From Mycobacteroides sp. CBMA 271 (lineage in GTDB: Bacteria > Actinomycetota > Actinomycetes > Mycobacteriales > Mycobacteriaceae): a DNA stretch of 64,000 nucleotides. The notes under the pieces were generated by a model that was given only the letters and a program-made list of their open reading frames with translations, was not told the DNA's origin and did not search any database. Position numbers and translations under genes: made by a program. Numbering within the stretch: position 1 is the first letter of the stretch; each line of letters begins with the position of its first letter. Shown here in pieces: positions 8,443 to 21,537 of this stretch. The stretch covers positions 124,001 to 188,000 of the forward strand of contig NZ_VTHB01000002.1 of NCBI RefSeq assembly GCF_009729205.1, written 5' to 3'.

Positions 8443-9948
8443 TTACTTCGCTCCCGGCGAGTGGCGTCGAACCTTGCGCTCCGGCACCCCGTTGGGTCCG
8501 ATGGTGGACAGTGCGTAGGTACCAACCGCGAAGGCAACCGCCGATCCGTTGATCGCCAGCGAATCCTTCCCGACGTTCGCGAGGGTGTCCTTGGGGCCGT
8601 GGTAGTTCGGATCGAAAGGCTGACCGGCCCGACCCTGCCAATTCTTGGCCTCGGGTCCGCTCATCTTCTCCAACGCGCCCGAGCTGATACCGCCGACCGG
8701 GATACCCGCCGACAGAAACGGCCCGTAATCGGACCTGCCGTTGAACTCCAGAGCGGCCGGACGCTTGCCCGCGAGGTTGAGGTATCCAGCGAAGGTTCGC
8801 TCGATCCCCGCCGACCCCTCGGGTATGTCGAGTGGGGGGCGGTTCGGGTCAGGCTTGCTGGCCGACTGGTCGCCGTCCAGCACGAAGTACCCGGCGTTGG
8901 GCGACCCGAGCATGTCGAAGTTGAGGTACAGCGCGATGTCGTTGAGCTCCTCGGTGTTCCGACCCTTGGTGTACTCCAGTGACCCCGCGAGCCCATCTTC
9001 CTCGGCGGCCCAGAATGCGAACCTGACGGCATTATTGACCGCCGGGTTGGGTCCGAGCTGCAACGCGGTCTCCAAGACCGCCGCCACGCCGGTGCCGTTG
9101 TCGTTGATGCCGGGCCCTTTCGACACGCTGTCGAGGTGAGCTCCGGCCAACACCACATTCGCCGAATCGCCCGTAGTCGTCTGGGCAATGATGGTGCGTG
9201 AGCGCACCTTCATGACATTCATATCGAGCACCAGCGTTACCGGCGCCGAATTGCGGCGCAGCGTGGTATCGACTCCCGAATCGATGATTCCAACCGGAAT
9301 CGATAGCTGCTCATAGTAATTGGGGGTGAACAGGCCCTCACCGCCACCGGCCTGCATCGCCACCAGTACCGCGGCGGCGCCCTTCTCCTTGGCGACATTG
9401 TGCTTCTCGACCACCGAGCATCCGGTGCCGTCCACCACTGCGATCTGCCCGGTGACGTTGAGGCTGCCGTAATCGGCGGCGGCACAACCGCTGGCCTTGC
9501 CCGACGGGCGAATGATGCTTGCCTTGAGCCCATCCTTGGGGGTCTGAGCGAAGTACGAGGCCTGATCCACGGCGTAGGGACGGCCACCTACGGCAACAAG
9601 CGGCTTGCCCTCCGTCAGCACCTTGAGCCGGGACAGCTCTGGAGCCTGGACCTCGAAACCACGATCCTTCAAAGCCTTTATGACGTAGTCGGCGCTCGCG
9701 TCATAACCCGGCGTGCCTTCGGCACGGTTCCCGCCGTTCGCATCCGCCGCCTGCTGCAGCTGTTTCAGGTGCCCCATCATCGCGTCCACGGTGACCGCGC
9801 GAGCCAGGTCCGGCGCGAGGTTCACATTGGGTGGCGGCGGTATGGAAGGGCCCGTCGCCCCCGGGTGCGCACAGCAGCTCGCCACCGCCGCGATCACAAG
9901 CAGGGAGCAACCGCGCGCTAGCCCCCGGGCGCGAAACAACGCGATCAA
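8443..9948 (-). CDS. M28-family aminopeptidase lipoprotein (LpqL paralogue)
   Basis: About 501 aa. The likely start is a TTG at 9948 preceded by AAAGAGG, which yields a signal peptide with lipobox VASC. It is therefore a predicted exported lipoprotein. The M28 zinc peptidase motifs are GAHLDSV, NDNGTG, AAEEDG, NFDMLGS and NYHGPKDT, with a PA-type insertion before the catalytic core. It should remove N-terminal residues from peptides outside the membrane. It is strongly similar along its whole length to the next gene upstream (10091-11593), so the pair looks like a tandem duplication. A 142-bp gap separates them. Confidence 0.88.
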   Translation of the reverse strand: MIALFRARGLARGCSLLVIAAVASCCAHPGATGPSIPPPPNVNLAPDLARAVTVDAMMGHLKQLQQAADANGGNRAEGTPGYDASADYVIKALKDRGFEVQAPELSRLKVLTEGKPLVAVGGRPYAVDQASYFAQTPKDGLKASIIRPSGKASGCAAADYGSLNVTGQIAVVDGTGCSVVEKHNVAKEKGAAAVLVAMQAGGGEGLFTPNYYEQLSIPVGIIDSGVDTTLRRNSAPVTLVLDMNVMKVRSRTIIAQTTTGDSANVVLAGAHLDSVSKGPGINDNGTGVAAVLETALQLGPNPAVNNAVRFAFWAAEEDGLAGSLEYTKGRNTEELNDIALYLNFDMLGSPNAGYFVLDGDQSASKPDPNRPPLDIPEGSAGIERTFAGYLNLAGKRPAALEFNGRSDYGPFLSAGIPVGGISSGALEKMSGPEAKNWQGRAGQPFDPNYHGPKDTLANVGKDSLAINGSAVAFAVGTYALSTIGPNGVPERKVRRHSPGAK

Positions 9949-10090
9949 TAGAACCTCTTTGGAAGCCAAGTGGAATTGTGCGAATCGAGCAATCGCACAC
10001 GCTACCGCACCAACGTTGGTTCCCAAGGGCTTTCGCAGCGTTGCAATGAACCTGTTACAGCCGATCAGGCGGGCCGGAGTGAATCCGGTA

Positions 10091-11593
10091 CTAGTCCTTC
10101 AGCTTGTGACGCGTGCGGTCCTCGTGAACGGGGACACCATTGCGCCCCTCGATGCTCTGCGCGTACAGGCCCACGGTGTAGGCGACGCCACCCGCGTTGA
10201 TGTTGAGCGCGTCCTTGTTCACGTTGGCCAGGGTGTCCTCGGCCTTGTGATAATTCGGATCGAAGGGCTGGTCGGCCTTGCCTGTCCAGTCCCGCGCCTC
10301 CTCCGCCGACATCTTGTCCTCGGCGCCCGAGAAGATGCCACCGGTCGGAACACCTGCCCTGCTAAACGCGTCGTAGTCCGAGCGACCGTCGTACTCGGTG
10401 TCGTGTGCCTTCTTGCCCTGCTCGGCGAGGTACGCGACCTCCGTTCGCTCGATCCCTGCCGAACCCTCGGGAATCCGCACCGGGGCCGCGTTGGGATCGG
10501 GCTCTTCGGACTGGTCGCCGTCATAGGTCAGGTAGGCGGAGTTCGGCGAGCCCAGCATGTCGTAATTCAGGTACAGGGCAATATCTTTCAGATCCTTTAC
10601 GTCAAGCGACTTGACGTAGTCGGTAGAGCCGATCAGCCCTTCCTCCTCCGCGCCCCAGAACGCAAACCGCACAGCATTCTTCACGTCCGGGTTCGGCCCC
10701 AGCTGCAATGCGGTCTCGAGGACCGCCGCGGTGCCGGTGCCGTTGTCGTTGATACCCGGACCCTCGGGAACGCTATCGAGGTGAGCGCCCGCCATCACGA
10801 CATTGTTCGTGGAGCCCGTCTTGGTCTGTGCGATCACATTGCGCGCCTTGACGTCCTTGGTCTCGGCATCGACCTTGAGGACCACATGGTCGGGGTGCGC
10901 CCGCAGCTCGGCTCCGACGGACTTGGTGACACCCACGACCGGGAGCTTCGGACTGGCATCCTCACCGAGGGTGCCGCCAACGGTGTTCTCGTCAACATTG
11001 TCCGCGATGATCACACCCACCGCGCCGCGCTCGGCGGCGGCCTTCTCCTTATCGGCGAAGGGGCACGATCCGCGATCGACCAGGACCACCGCGCCCTTGA
11101 CGTCCAACCCGTCGTAGTCCTCGGCGGTGCACCCGGGCGATTCTTCGGCCCGGGCCGGAACCAATCGTCCCTCCACCTGGCCGCCCGGCGAGTACGACAG
11201 GACTCCGGCTTCCACCTTTTTGGGGCCCACGGTCAACTCTACGGACTTGGCCTGGAAGTACTTGAAGTCGAACTCGGGCGTCTGGACGTCGAATCCCTTG
11301 TCCTTCAGCGACTTCACGACGTAGTCAACGCTCTGATCAAAGCCGGGAGTGCCCGCAGCGCGGGTGTTCTTGTTCTTGTCGGCGATATCTTGGAGCGCCG
11401 AGAGATGCTTGACGACGTTGTCGATCGTCACCTTCTCGTGCAGCGAGTGCGCGAAGCCGACGGCCTCCGGCGATCCGGCCTGCTGCGCTGGACGCGGCGC
11501 TTCGCCGTCGCTGCCCCTGTCACATGCCGTCACAGCCGCCAGTACGCATGCCGCAGACACTGCGACAGCAGACACAACCCGCTTGGACCCCAT
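10091..11593 (-). CDS. lpqL: M28-family aminopeptidase lipoprotein LpqL
   Basis: 500 aa from the ATG at 11593, with a clean signal peptide ending in lipobox VTAC. It shows the same M28 zinc-site set as its neighbour: GAHLDSV, NDNGTGTAAVLE, GAEEEGLIGS, NYDMLGSPNS and NYHKAEDT. A PA domain lies at about residues 160-260. In M. tuberculosis LpqL (Rv0418) also lies next to thiG, supporting the name. It starts 20 bp after the ABC-2 permease stop, so it is probably co-transcribed with the exporter. Peptide trimming at the cell surface is inferred from the family. Confidence 0.9.
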   Translation of the reverse strand: MGSKRVVSAVAVSAACVLAAVTACDRGSDGEAPRPAQQAGSPEAVGFAHSLHEKVTIDNVVKHLSALQDIADKNKNTRAAGTPGFDQSVDYVVKSLKDKGFDVQTPEFDFKYFQAKSVELTVGPKKVEAGVLSYSPGGQVEGRLVPARAEESPGCTAEDYDGLDVKGAVVLVDRGSCPFADKEKAAAERGAVGVIIADNVDENTVGGTLGEDASPKLPVVGVTKSVGAELRAHPDHVVLKVDAETKDVKARNVIAQTKTGSTNNVVMAGAHLDSVPEGPGINDNGTGTAAVLETALQLGPNPDVKNAVRFAFWGAEEEGLIGSTDYVKSLDVKDLKDIALYLNYDMLGSPNSAYLTYDGDQSEEPDPNAAPVRIPEGSAGIERTEVAYLAEQGKKAHDTEYDGRSDYDAFSRAGVPTGGIFSGAEDKMSAEEARDWTGKADQPFDPNYHKAEDTLANVNKDALNINAGGVAYTVGLYAQSIEGRNGVPVHEDRTRHKLKD

Positions 11594-11613
11594 TGTTCTC
11601 CCTTGTCCCGACC

Positions 11614-12366
11614 TTAAACGTCGCGTCGCTGCACGACAGCCAGTGCCGCAGCGAGCGCTATGACAACCACGGTAGCAAAGTAGACGAGGGAGCCGGTCGT
11701 GTTCCAAACAAACTCGACCCCGTCGGCCGTGTACCACGGCACACCGGTAAACCGGATTCCGTTTGCGAAAGGAAGGAAGGGCTGCAACGCCTTTCCAGCG
11801 TCGGTAAACCAACCCAACATCAACTCAAGCACCGTTGGCCACAACAGAAGTACCGCAACAGCGCCCGCGGTGTGCTTCAGCAACACTCCGACTGCCACCG
11901 CGAGAACCGCACACAAGAATGCATACACCGTTACCGCTCCGATGGTGTTCCACACGCCCGCGCTGTCCAGGTCCAGGTTGGCGCCGGCCACCGAGCCCGC
12001 CATGGCACGCACCAACAGGATGGACGTCAGCGTGGTCACTGCGCTGACCGCCGCCACCCAGCATCCAGCCACCAACGACTTGGCGGCGATGACTGCCATT
12101 CTGTTGGGGGACGCCTGAAAGGTCGTTCGCACCATGCCGGTTCGATTCTCGTTGGTCACCGTCATGGTCGCCAACACCATCAGCAACGGCACCCCCACGA
12201 GGGTCGCCCCGCCCGCGGCATCGCCGGGAGAGATCGACGTGTACACCGAAGCCGAGCCGCCCTGCAGGCCCGCGAGTCCCAATCCGAGCGCCAGCGCGAG
12301 CAGGGTGCACCACACTGCCGAACGCGAGGTGCAGACCTTGATCCGTTCAGCCGCGACGACCCCCAT
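11614..12366 (-). CDS. ABC-2 type transporter permease
   Basis: 250 aa with about six hydrophobic segments and ABC-2 permease style: a charged N-terminus MGVVAAERIKVCTSRS, then TLLALALGLGLA, and TNENRTGMVRTTFQASPNR between the second and third segments. It would form the membrane channel of an exporter with the ATPase encoded immediately upstream. The ATG overlaps that gene's stop by 4 bp (ATGA). The substrate is unknown; linkage to two surface peptidases may hint at peptide-related export, but that is speculation. Confidence 0.85.
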   Translation of the reverse strand: MGVVAAERIKVCTSRSAVWCTLLALALGLGLAGLQGGSASVYTSISPGDAAGGATLVGVPLLMVLATMTVTNENRTGMVRTTFQASPNRMAVIAAKSLVAGCWVAAVSAVTTLTSILLVRAMAGSVAGANLDLDSAGVWNTIGAVTVYAFLCAVLAVAVGVLLKHTAGAVAVLLLWPTVLELMLGWFTDAGKALQPFLPFANGIRFTGVPWYTADGVEFVWNTTGSLVYFATVVVIALAAALAVVQRRDV

Positions 12367-13394
12367 CAGTGCGCACCCTCCACGTCGGCCACCGCACTTG
12401 TCGCTCTTCGCGGAGACGGCTCATCGGTACCTGATCCTCTTCGCGCAAGCGGCTCATCGACCTGGCTTCGGTACTGCACCGCGTCGTCAGTCAACGAAAG
12501 GTACGCATCTTCCAACGAAACCCGTTGCGGAGACAGCTCGTACAGCGTGACGCCAAGACGCGCGGCAAGTTCACCGACCTGTTCAATGAGGGCTCCGCTA
12601 ACTTCCAGCACACCTCCGTCGCCGCCCTGCACCGAGAAACCGCTCTCCTCGGCGGCCGCGCGCAGCGTGTCGATCTGCGGGCTACGTACCCGCACCACAT
12701 CGGCACCAGCGCGACTGACGAACTCATGCATGGACGTGGCCGCGATCAGTCGGCCGCGGCCTATGACCACCAATTGATCTGCCGTATTTGCCATTTCGGA
12801 GAGCAGGTGACTTGATACCAGCACGGTGCGCCCCTGCGCCGCCAGGCTCTTCATGAGCGTGCGAATCCAGTGGATGCCCTCGGGATCGAGACCATTTACC
12901 GGCTCGTCGAACAACAGCACCTGGGGATCGCCGAGCAGCGCCACCGCGATGCCCAGCCGCTGCGACATGCCCAGAGAGAAGGTGCCCGCGTGCCGATTCG
13001 CCACATCGGTGAGCCCCACCATCTCAAGCACTTCGTCAATCCTTTGGGAGGGAATGTCATTGGCGGCGGCGATCCAACGTAGGTGGTTGCGCGCCGACCG
13101 ATTGGGGTGAAACTGCTTGGGATCCAACAACGCACCGACCTCGCGCAGTGGACGGTCGATCTCGTGGTACTGCTTGCCCCCGATTGTCGCGGTCCCCGAA
13201 GTGGGGCGCGCCAACCCGACGATCATGCGCAGTGTGGTCGATTTACCTGCCCCGTTGGGGCCAAGGAACCCGGTCACCACGCCCGGCTCGACGGTGACAG
13301 AGAGGTCATCGACCGCCGGGGTCTGCCCATAGACCTTGGTCAGCGACCGCAGTTCGATGCTGGCTCCTCTTCGCGCAAGCGGCTCATCGACCAT
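12366..13394 (-). CDS. ABC transporter ATP-binding protein (ABC-2 exporter)
   Basis: 342 aa. Walker A GPNGAGKST is at 45-53, the signature is FSLGMSQRLG, Walker B is LLFDEP and the switch region is SSHLLSEM. The sequence belongs to the DrrA/CcmA-like exporter ATPases. The ATG at 13394 gives MVDEPLARRGAS, where residues 3-10 are encoded by the dispersed repeat. The C-terminus has two more copies, giving DEPLARRGSGT and DEPSPRRATS. The protein is thus tagged by repeat-derived peptides at both ends, outside the ATPase fold. It overlaps its permease by 4 bp. Confidence 0.9.
   Translation of the reverse strand: MVDEPLARRGASIELRSLTKVYGQTPAVDDLSVTVEPGVVTGFLGPNGAGKSTTLRMIVGLARPTSGTATIGGKQYHEIDRPLREVGALLDPKQFHPNRSARNHLRWIAAANDIPSQRIDEVLEMVGLTDVANRHAGTFSLGMSQRLGIAVALLGDPQVLLFDEPVNGLDPEGIHWIRTLMKSLAAQGRTVLVSSHLLSEMANTADQLVVIGRGRLIAATSMHEFVSRAGADVVRVRSPQIDTLRAAAEESGFSVQGGDGGVLEVSGALIEQVGELAARLGVTLYELSPQRVSLEDAYLSLTDDAVQYRSQVDEPLARRGSGTDEPSPRRATSAVADVEGAH
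12404..12425 (-). repeat. Dispersed 22-bp repeat, copy 2 (19/22)
   Basis: A diverged copy with three mismatches, clustered in the middle. It is translated as DEPSPRR near the C-terminus of the ABC ATPase and lies 11 bp from copy 3 in the same orientation. Confidence 0.75.
12437..12458 (-). repeat. Dispersed 22-bp repeat, copy 3 (perfect)
   Basis: An exact copy, translated as DEPLARR in the C-terminal tail of the ABC ATPase. It forms a head-to-tail pair with the diverged copy 2. Confidence 0.9.
13367..13388 (-). repeat. Dispersed 22-bp repeat, copy 4 (perfect)
   Basis: An exact copy starting 6 bp inside the ABC ATPase gene and read as DEPLARR directly after the initiator MV. Confidence 0.9.
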
Positions 13395-13411
13395 GCGGCC
13401 CACTATGCCAG

Positions 13412-14396
<985 letters not shown>

Positions 14397-14400
<4 letters not shown>

Positions 14401-15443
14401 CGAGCCTCCTGGAATCTCTGTGGGTCGGCGGCACTCGACATCCCATTGCCGTCGAGCGCGGCTCCGATCGCCTTCGCGGTCCACGGCGCCAACAGGAAAC
14501 CGGAGCGGCCGTGACCCGCGGCCACGAGGGTACGGTCGTCGATCCTGCCCACCAGCGGCAGGTTGTCATCGGTCATCGGGCGCAGGCCCGCCGCACATTC
14601 GGCGAACTCGTACTCACCCAGACACGGGAGCACCGCGCAGGCGTCGTCGAGCAGGTCCCGCACTCCAGCGACGGCCGGCGCGGTGTCATGACCGTGCTCG
14701 TACTGCGTGGCGCCGACGACAACGCCGTCCTCGCGGGGCACCAGGTAGACGTGGCGTCCGTGCACGCGCGCCCGGATGACGTACTTCGGTGGCGGCATTG
14801 CGCCGGGGCGCCGTCGCAGCCGCAGCACCTCGCCCTTGACCGGACGGATCGGGAGGCCTGCGAGTGTCGCCGCCCCCACCCCGTTGGCGATGACGACCTG
14901 GTCGGCGGACAGCGCGTCGAGGTGGGCTACAGCGGCCTCCCTACGCACGCCGAGGCTCTCGCAGTCGGCGGCGAGCACGTGCAGCACCTCGCGGTTGTCG
15001 ACGGCGAGTTCCTCGGGTGCGGTGAATCCGCGACGGATGTTCTGCGCCAGTAGCGGCTCGACTTCCCGCGCGTTCGCGGTCTCGGCGACCGAATGTCGGT
15101 GTTCTCCCTGCCCGCCCAACCAATCCACCATCGTCCGTAGCTCGCCGATATCGGCGGTGTCGACAGCCACCGTGAGCGACCCCCGTGCGGTGATCACGGT
15201 GTTGTCCACCTCATCGGCGATGAATCCGTCACGCCACAAACGCAGCGACTCGACACCCAGGTGCAGCAGCTCTTCCTCCCCCGGCCAGGCCTCGCTATAG
15301 GGAGCCAACATCCCGCCGGCCACCCAGGACGGGCCCCTGCCGCCGTCGTCGTGAATGGTGACTTGCCATCCGTTGCGCGCGGCCTCGCGTGCCACGGACA
15401 GCCCGATGACACCGCCGCCGATGACGGACACTGATTGCTTCAT
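14397..15443 (-). CDS. thiO: Glycine oxidase ThiO
   Basis: 348 aa FAD-dependent DAO-family enzyme that oxidises glycine to dehydroglycine (iminoacetate) for ThiG. The dinucleotide-binding motif [19 protein letters not shown] is at the N-terminus and the C-terminal FAD contact [11 protein letters not shown] is present. The ATG at 15443 directly follows the TPP aptamer, so translation initiation probably responds to thiamine pyrophosphate. It overlaps thiS by 4 bp. Length is close to other actinobacterial ThiO proteins. Confidence 0.93.
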
Positions 15444-15452
15444 AGCCCTGCC

Positions 15453-15557
15453 AACTCCCTTCGCCGGCATGATCCGGATCAGGTCGGACGGTCAGGGCAG
15501 GGATCGTTGGCCCACTCTCAGCCCGCTCATCCAGGGGCTCCCGCGTTACTTACCCCC
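15453..15557 (-). promoter_or_regulatory. TPP riboswitch (THI element)
   Basis: On the minus strand upstream of thiO, the leader has the two hallmark conserved blocks: GGGCTGAGAG (CTGAGA at 15516-15521) and CTGATCCGGATCATGCCGG followed by CGAAGGGAG (about 15453-15483). Their order, spacing and distance to thiO fit the thiamine pyrophosphate aptamer. The aptamer's 3' end lies about 10 bp from the thiO ATG and contains the only purine-rich ribosome-binding candidates, so control of translation start is more likely than a distant terminator. Confidence 0.93.
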
Positions 15558-15578
15558 ACAACGCTAGCGTCTTGCACT

Positions 15579-16241
15579 ATGCACCCGCGCTCGGCCCGGC
15601 TTCAGGCGGCTTACCTCTATCTCTGTACCGATGCACGCCGCGAACGCGGCGACCTCGCCGAATTTGTGGACGCCGCCCTCGCGGGCGGGGTGGACATTGT
15701 GCAGCTGCGCGATAAGGGGTCGGTGGGTGAGCAGCAGTTCGGTCGGCTCGAACCCAGTGCGGAACTCGATTACCTGGCAGTTCTCGGTGAGGCAGCGGCA
15801 CGGCACGGCGCGCTGTTCGCGGTCAATGACCGCGCCGACATCGCCCGCGCTGCGGGAGCCGACATTCTGCACCTCGGCCAGGATGACCTGCCGCTGGCCG
15901 TAGCCAGGGAGATCGTCGGGTCGGACGTACTGATCGGCCGCTCGACGCACGATGCGGAACAGGCACGCGAGGCAGCCGAAGACGCGGACGTCGATTACTT
16001 CTGCTGCGGACCGTGCTGGCCGACGCCCACGAAGCCGGGGCGGAGCGCGGCCGGGCTGGAGCTGGTGCGGACCGCTGCGTCCTTGGGCACGTCTAAACCT
16101 TGGTTCGCCATCGGCGGCATCGACCAGGACCGGCTGCCCGAGGTAGTCGCGGCCGGCGCCTCCCGAGTGGTGGTGGTGCGGGCGATCACCGCGGCGGCCG
16201 ATCCGCGCGAGTCAGCGGCGTCTCTTCGTCGCCGAGTGTGA
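15579..16241 (+). CDS. thiE: Thiamine-phosphate synthase ThiE
   Basis: 220 aa TIM-barrel enzyme joining hydroxymethylpyrimidine diphosphate and thiazole phosphate. It is seen from [11 protein letters not shown] near the start, [11 protein letters not shown] (phosphate and pyrimidine site), [28 protein letters not shown] and a late GGI-containing phosphate loop. It is divergent from thiO; the TPP riboswitch is on the other strand, so thiE is not obviously under the same control. Its TGA lies inside the left arm of a long inverted repeat. Confidence 0.92.
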   Translation: MHPRSARLQAAYLYLCTDARRERGDLAEFVDAALAGGVDIVQLRDKGSVGEQQFGRLEPSAELDYLAVLGEAAARHGALFAVNDRADIARAAGADILHLGQDDLPLAVAREIVGSDVLIGRSTHDAEQAREAAEDADVDYFCCGPCWPTPTKPGRSAAGLELVRTAASLGTSKPWFAIGGIDQDRLPEVVAAGASRVVVVRAITAAADPRESAASLRRRV

Positions 16242-16291
16242 AGTTATTGCGGGATTTCGGCCGATTTACCGCAATAACTTCACACTCGGCG
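16230..16291. terminator. 23-bp perfect inverted repeat between convergent thiE and mutT3
   Basis: Left arm 16230-16252 begins CGCCGAGTGTGAAG; right arm 16269-16291 is its exact reverse complement; the loop is 16 bp. It contains the thiE stop codon and ends 14 bp before the mutT3 stop. Position between converging genes suggests a bidirectional terminator, though there is no clear T-run. The perfect arms and the recurrence of CGCCGAGTGTGA elsewhere (21520) could also point to a small palindromic element. Confidence 0.7.
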
Positions 16292-16305
16292 AGGTCCTAG
16301 CGCGG

Positions 16306-16854
16306 CTACGGGAGTTGCCAGGCGAAACGCCCGGGCTCGAGTTCGATTGTGCCCTGGCGATCCATCCCGCCTGGCAACGTCTCGACAACCCTCAGCAGTG
16401 GCCAAGCCGACTCGAATCCGGGATGCAGCCGCATCCCGTCGATCTTCTCCTCGGGCACCCATCGCAGCTCGGTGCTCTCGTGATTGGCCGCCGTCGGCAA
16501 CAATTCCGCGGCATCGGCAATCACCGTCGTGTACGTCCAATGCGCTTGACCATCAATGCGTTTCGTGACCACCGAAGAGCGGATGGTCATCGCTCCCGGA
16601 GCGATTCCGGCCTCCTCGGCCGCCTCCCGAAGGGCCGCCTCCTCGGGAGACTCGTGACTATCCCGCGCGCCTCCCGGCAACGCCCAGGTACCACCCTGAT
16701 GACTCCACCACGCGCGGTGTTGCAGCAGGACAGCGGGCTGACCATCGGGCAGCGGCGCGCGCAACAGCAACCCAGCCGCACCGAATCGCCCCCAGAACCG
16801 CGCACCCGTGTCAGCGACCACCCAACCGTCACCGTCGCCACGCACAGAGTCCAC
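16306..16854 (-). CDS. mutT3: Nudix hydrolase MutT3
   Basis: 182 aa if started at the GTG at 16854, which has GGTGG upstream; a second GTG at 16845 is possible. The Nudix box GGARDSHESPEE-AALREAAEEAGI is intact. VRGDGDGWVV and GAAGLLLRAPLPDG match what I recall of M. tuberculosis MutT3 (Rv0413), and it also lies between thiE and the glnX operon. It is proposed to sanitise oxidised nucleotides such as 8-oxo-dGTP. A longer reading frame to 17157 was rejected because it would cover the divergent glnX start. Confidence 0.88.
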   Translation of the reverse strand: MDSVRGDGDGWVVADTGARFWGRFGAAGLLLRAPLPDGQPAVLLQHRAWWSHQGGTWALPGGARDSHESPEEAALREAAEEAGIAPGAMTIRSSVVTKRIDGQAHWTYTTVIADAAELLPTAANHESTELRWVPEEKIDGMRLHPGFESAWPLLRVVETLPGGMDRQGTIELEPGRFAWQLP

Positions 16855-16933
16855 AGTAGAGCCACCGAAACCTAAACATGCTCTTAGACTTCTCAATAGG
16901 TCCGGGGAGAGACTGGGGAGAGGAAGGTCAGAG

Positions 16934-18258
16934 GTGATTGTCGGGACGACGCGGCTAGCGCACCCGTCGACCGAGCCCGTCGGCGCGGTGACGACGCTTG
17001 TCCCCGCGCACCCATGGTGGTGGTTCCTCAGGTCTACCCCCGGCAAGATCCTGCTGCTCGGCGTCGCGCTCGCCACCGCGGGAGTGCTATCCGCGGTCGC
17101 CACCTCGGCGAGCGTGCAGAACCGGCAGCTCGCCCTGAGCACCGTGCTCAACCACACCGAACCTTTGGCATATTCGGCCGGACAGCTCTACAGCACGCTG
17201 TCCGTGGCCGATGCCGCGGCAGCCACGGCGTTCATCGCTGGAACTGAACCGCAGGGAGTACGGGAACGCTATGAGCAGGCGATCACCGACGCCTCGACCG
17301 CGCTCGTCGCCGCGTCGAGCGGACTCACCGACAGGCCGATGCAGGAGCTGTTGAGCCGGATCAACGCTGAACTGTCGGTCTACACCGGATTGGTGGAGAC
17401 CGCGCGCACCAACAACAGGGCGAGCAACCCCGTCGGCGCCTCGTATCTGAGCGAGGCGTCCGCGCTGATGCAGCGGACCATCCTCCCGGACGCGCAACTC
17501 CTCTACCAAGAGACGTCCAACCGCGTCGATCAGGAAGCGAGCGCATCGACGCGCGTGCCGTTCCCGGTGATTCTCATCGTGTTGGGCACCATGATCGGCG
17601 GCGTCTTTGCGCATCGCTGGTTGTCCAAGAAGACTCGACGCATGATCAATCCCGGCATGCTGGCCGGCGGGTTGGCCCTGCTGCTTATGGTGGTTTGGGT
17701 GGGTATCGCACTGGCCGTCTCCGCCTCGCTGGGCACCGACGCCCGCAATGGCGGCGCCCACTCGCTCAAAACCATCACCCAGCTGGTCATCTCGGCACAG
17801 CAGGCCCGGGCGGACGAGACCCTTGCACTCATCCGACGCGGTGACGAAAGCATCCGCAAGGAGTCGTACTACAAACGCATCGACGACATGGAACGCAATA
17901 TCGGCGAGTACCTGTCGAACCCCGACGCCATCGCCCGCACAGACCTGGAGAAGGCGCAACAGCTGCTGGTCAGATGGCGGCAGGCCGATGATCGGATCAA
18001 CGCCTACATTGCCGTCGGCAATTACCAGGCTGCGACCCAGGTGGCGCTGGGCAGCAGTGAAACAGATTCGACACCGGCCTTCGACAGTCTCGACGCGGCG
18101 CTGCGCTCCGCCGGACAAGACAGCCGACACCAACTTCGGACGGGAGTGCTCAACGCTGAACGTGCCTTGACGCTGTCGTCGGCCGGCGCGTTGATCCTTT
18201 CGGTGGGTGGAGCATTGTGCGTCGGAGTCGGGCTGTGGCCGCGTCTGAGCGAGTACCG

Positions 18259-18262
<4 letters not shown>
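16934..18262 (+). CDS. glnX: GlnX-like transmembrane signalling protein
   Basis: 442 aa. It starts at GTG 16934 behind AGGAAGG. It has an N-terminal membrane segment at about residues 35-60, an extracytoplasmic helical region, a central hydrophobic pair (VPFPVILIVLGTMIGG and GLALLLMVVWVGIALAV), another helical region and a C-terminal membrane segment. It corresponds to Rv0412c/GlnX, which is proposed to relay amino acid availability from lipoprotein GlnH to the kinase PknG. The order glnX-glnH-pknG with a 4-bp ATGA overlap to glnH supports this. Confidence 0.88.
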
Positions 18263-21509
<3,247 letters not shown>

Positions 21510-21537
21510 ACCCCCTTTTCGCCGAGTGTGAGGGTGG

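Noticed and set aside
9713..11617. A 634-codon open frame on the plus strand, antisense to the two M28 lipoprotein genes
   Set aside because: It exactly shadows two well-supported peptidase genes, and its translation is arginine/valine-rich with no recognisable domain. High-GC codon structure gives such antisense frames.
16855..17157. Extended N-terminus for MutT3
   Set aside because: It would overlap the divergent glnX start and its ribosome-binding site and is not seen in related MutT3 proteins as I recall them.
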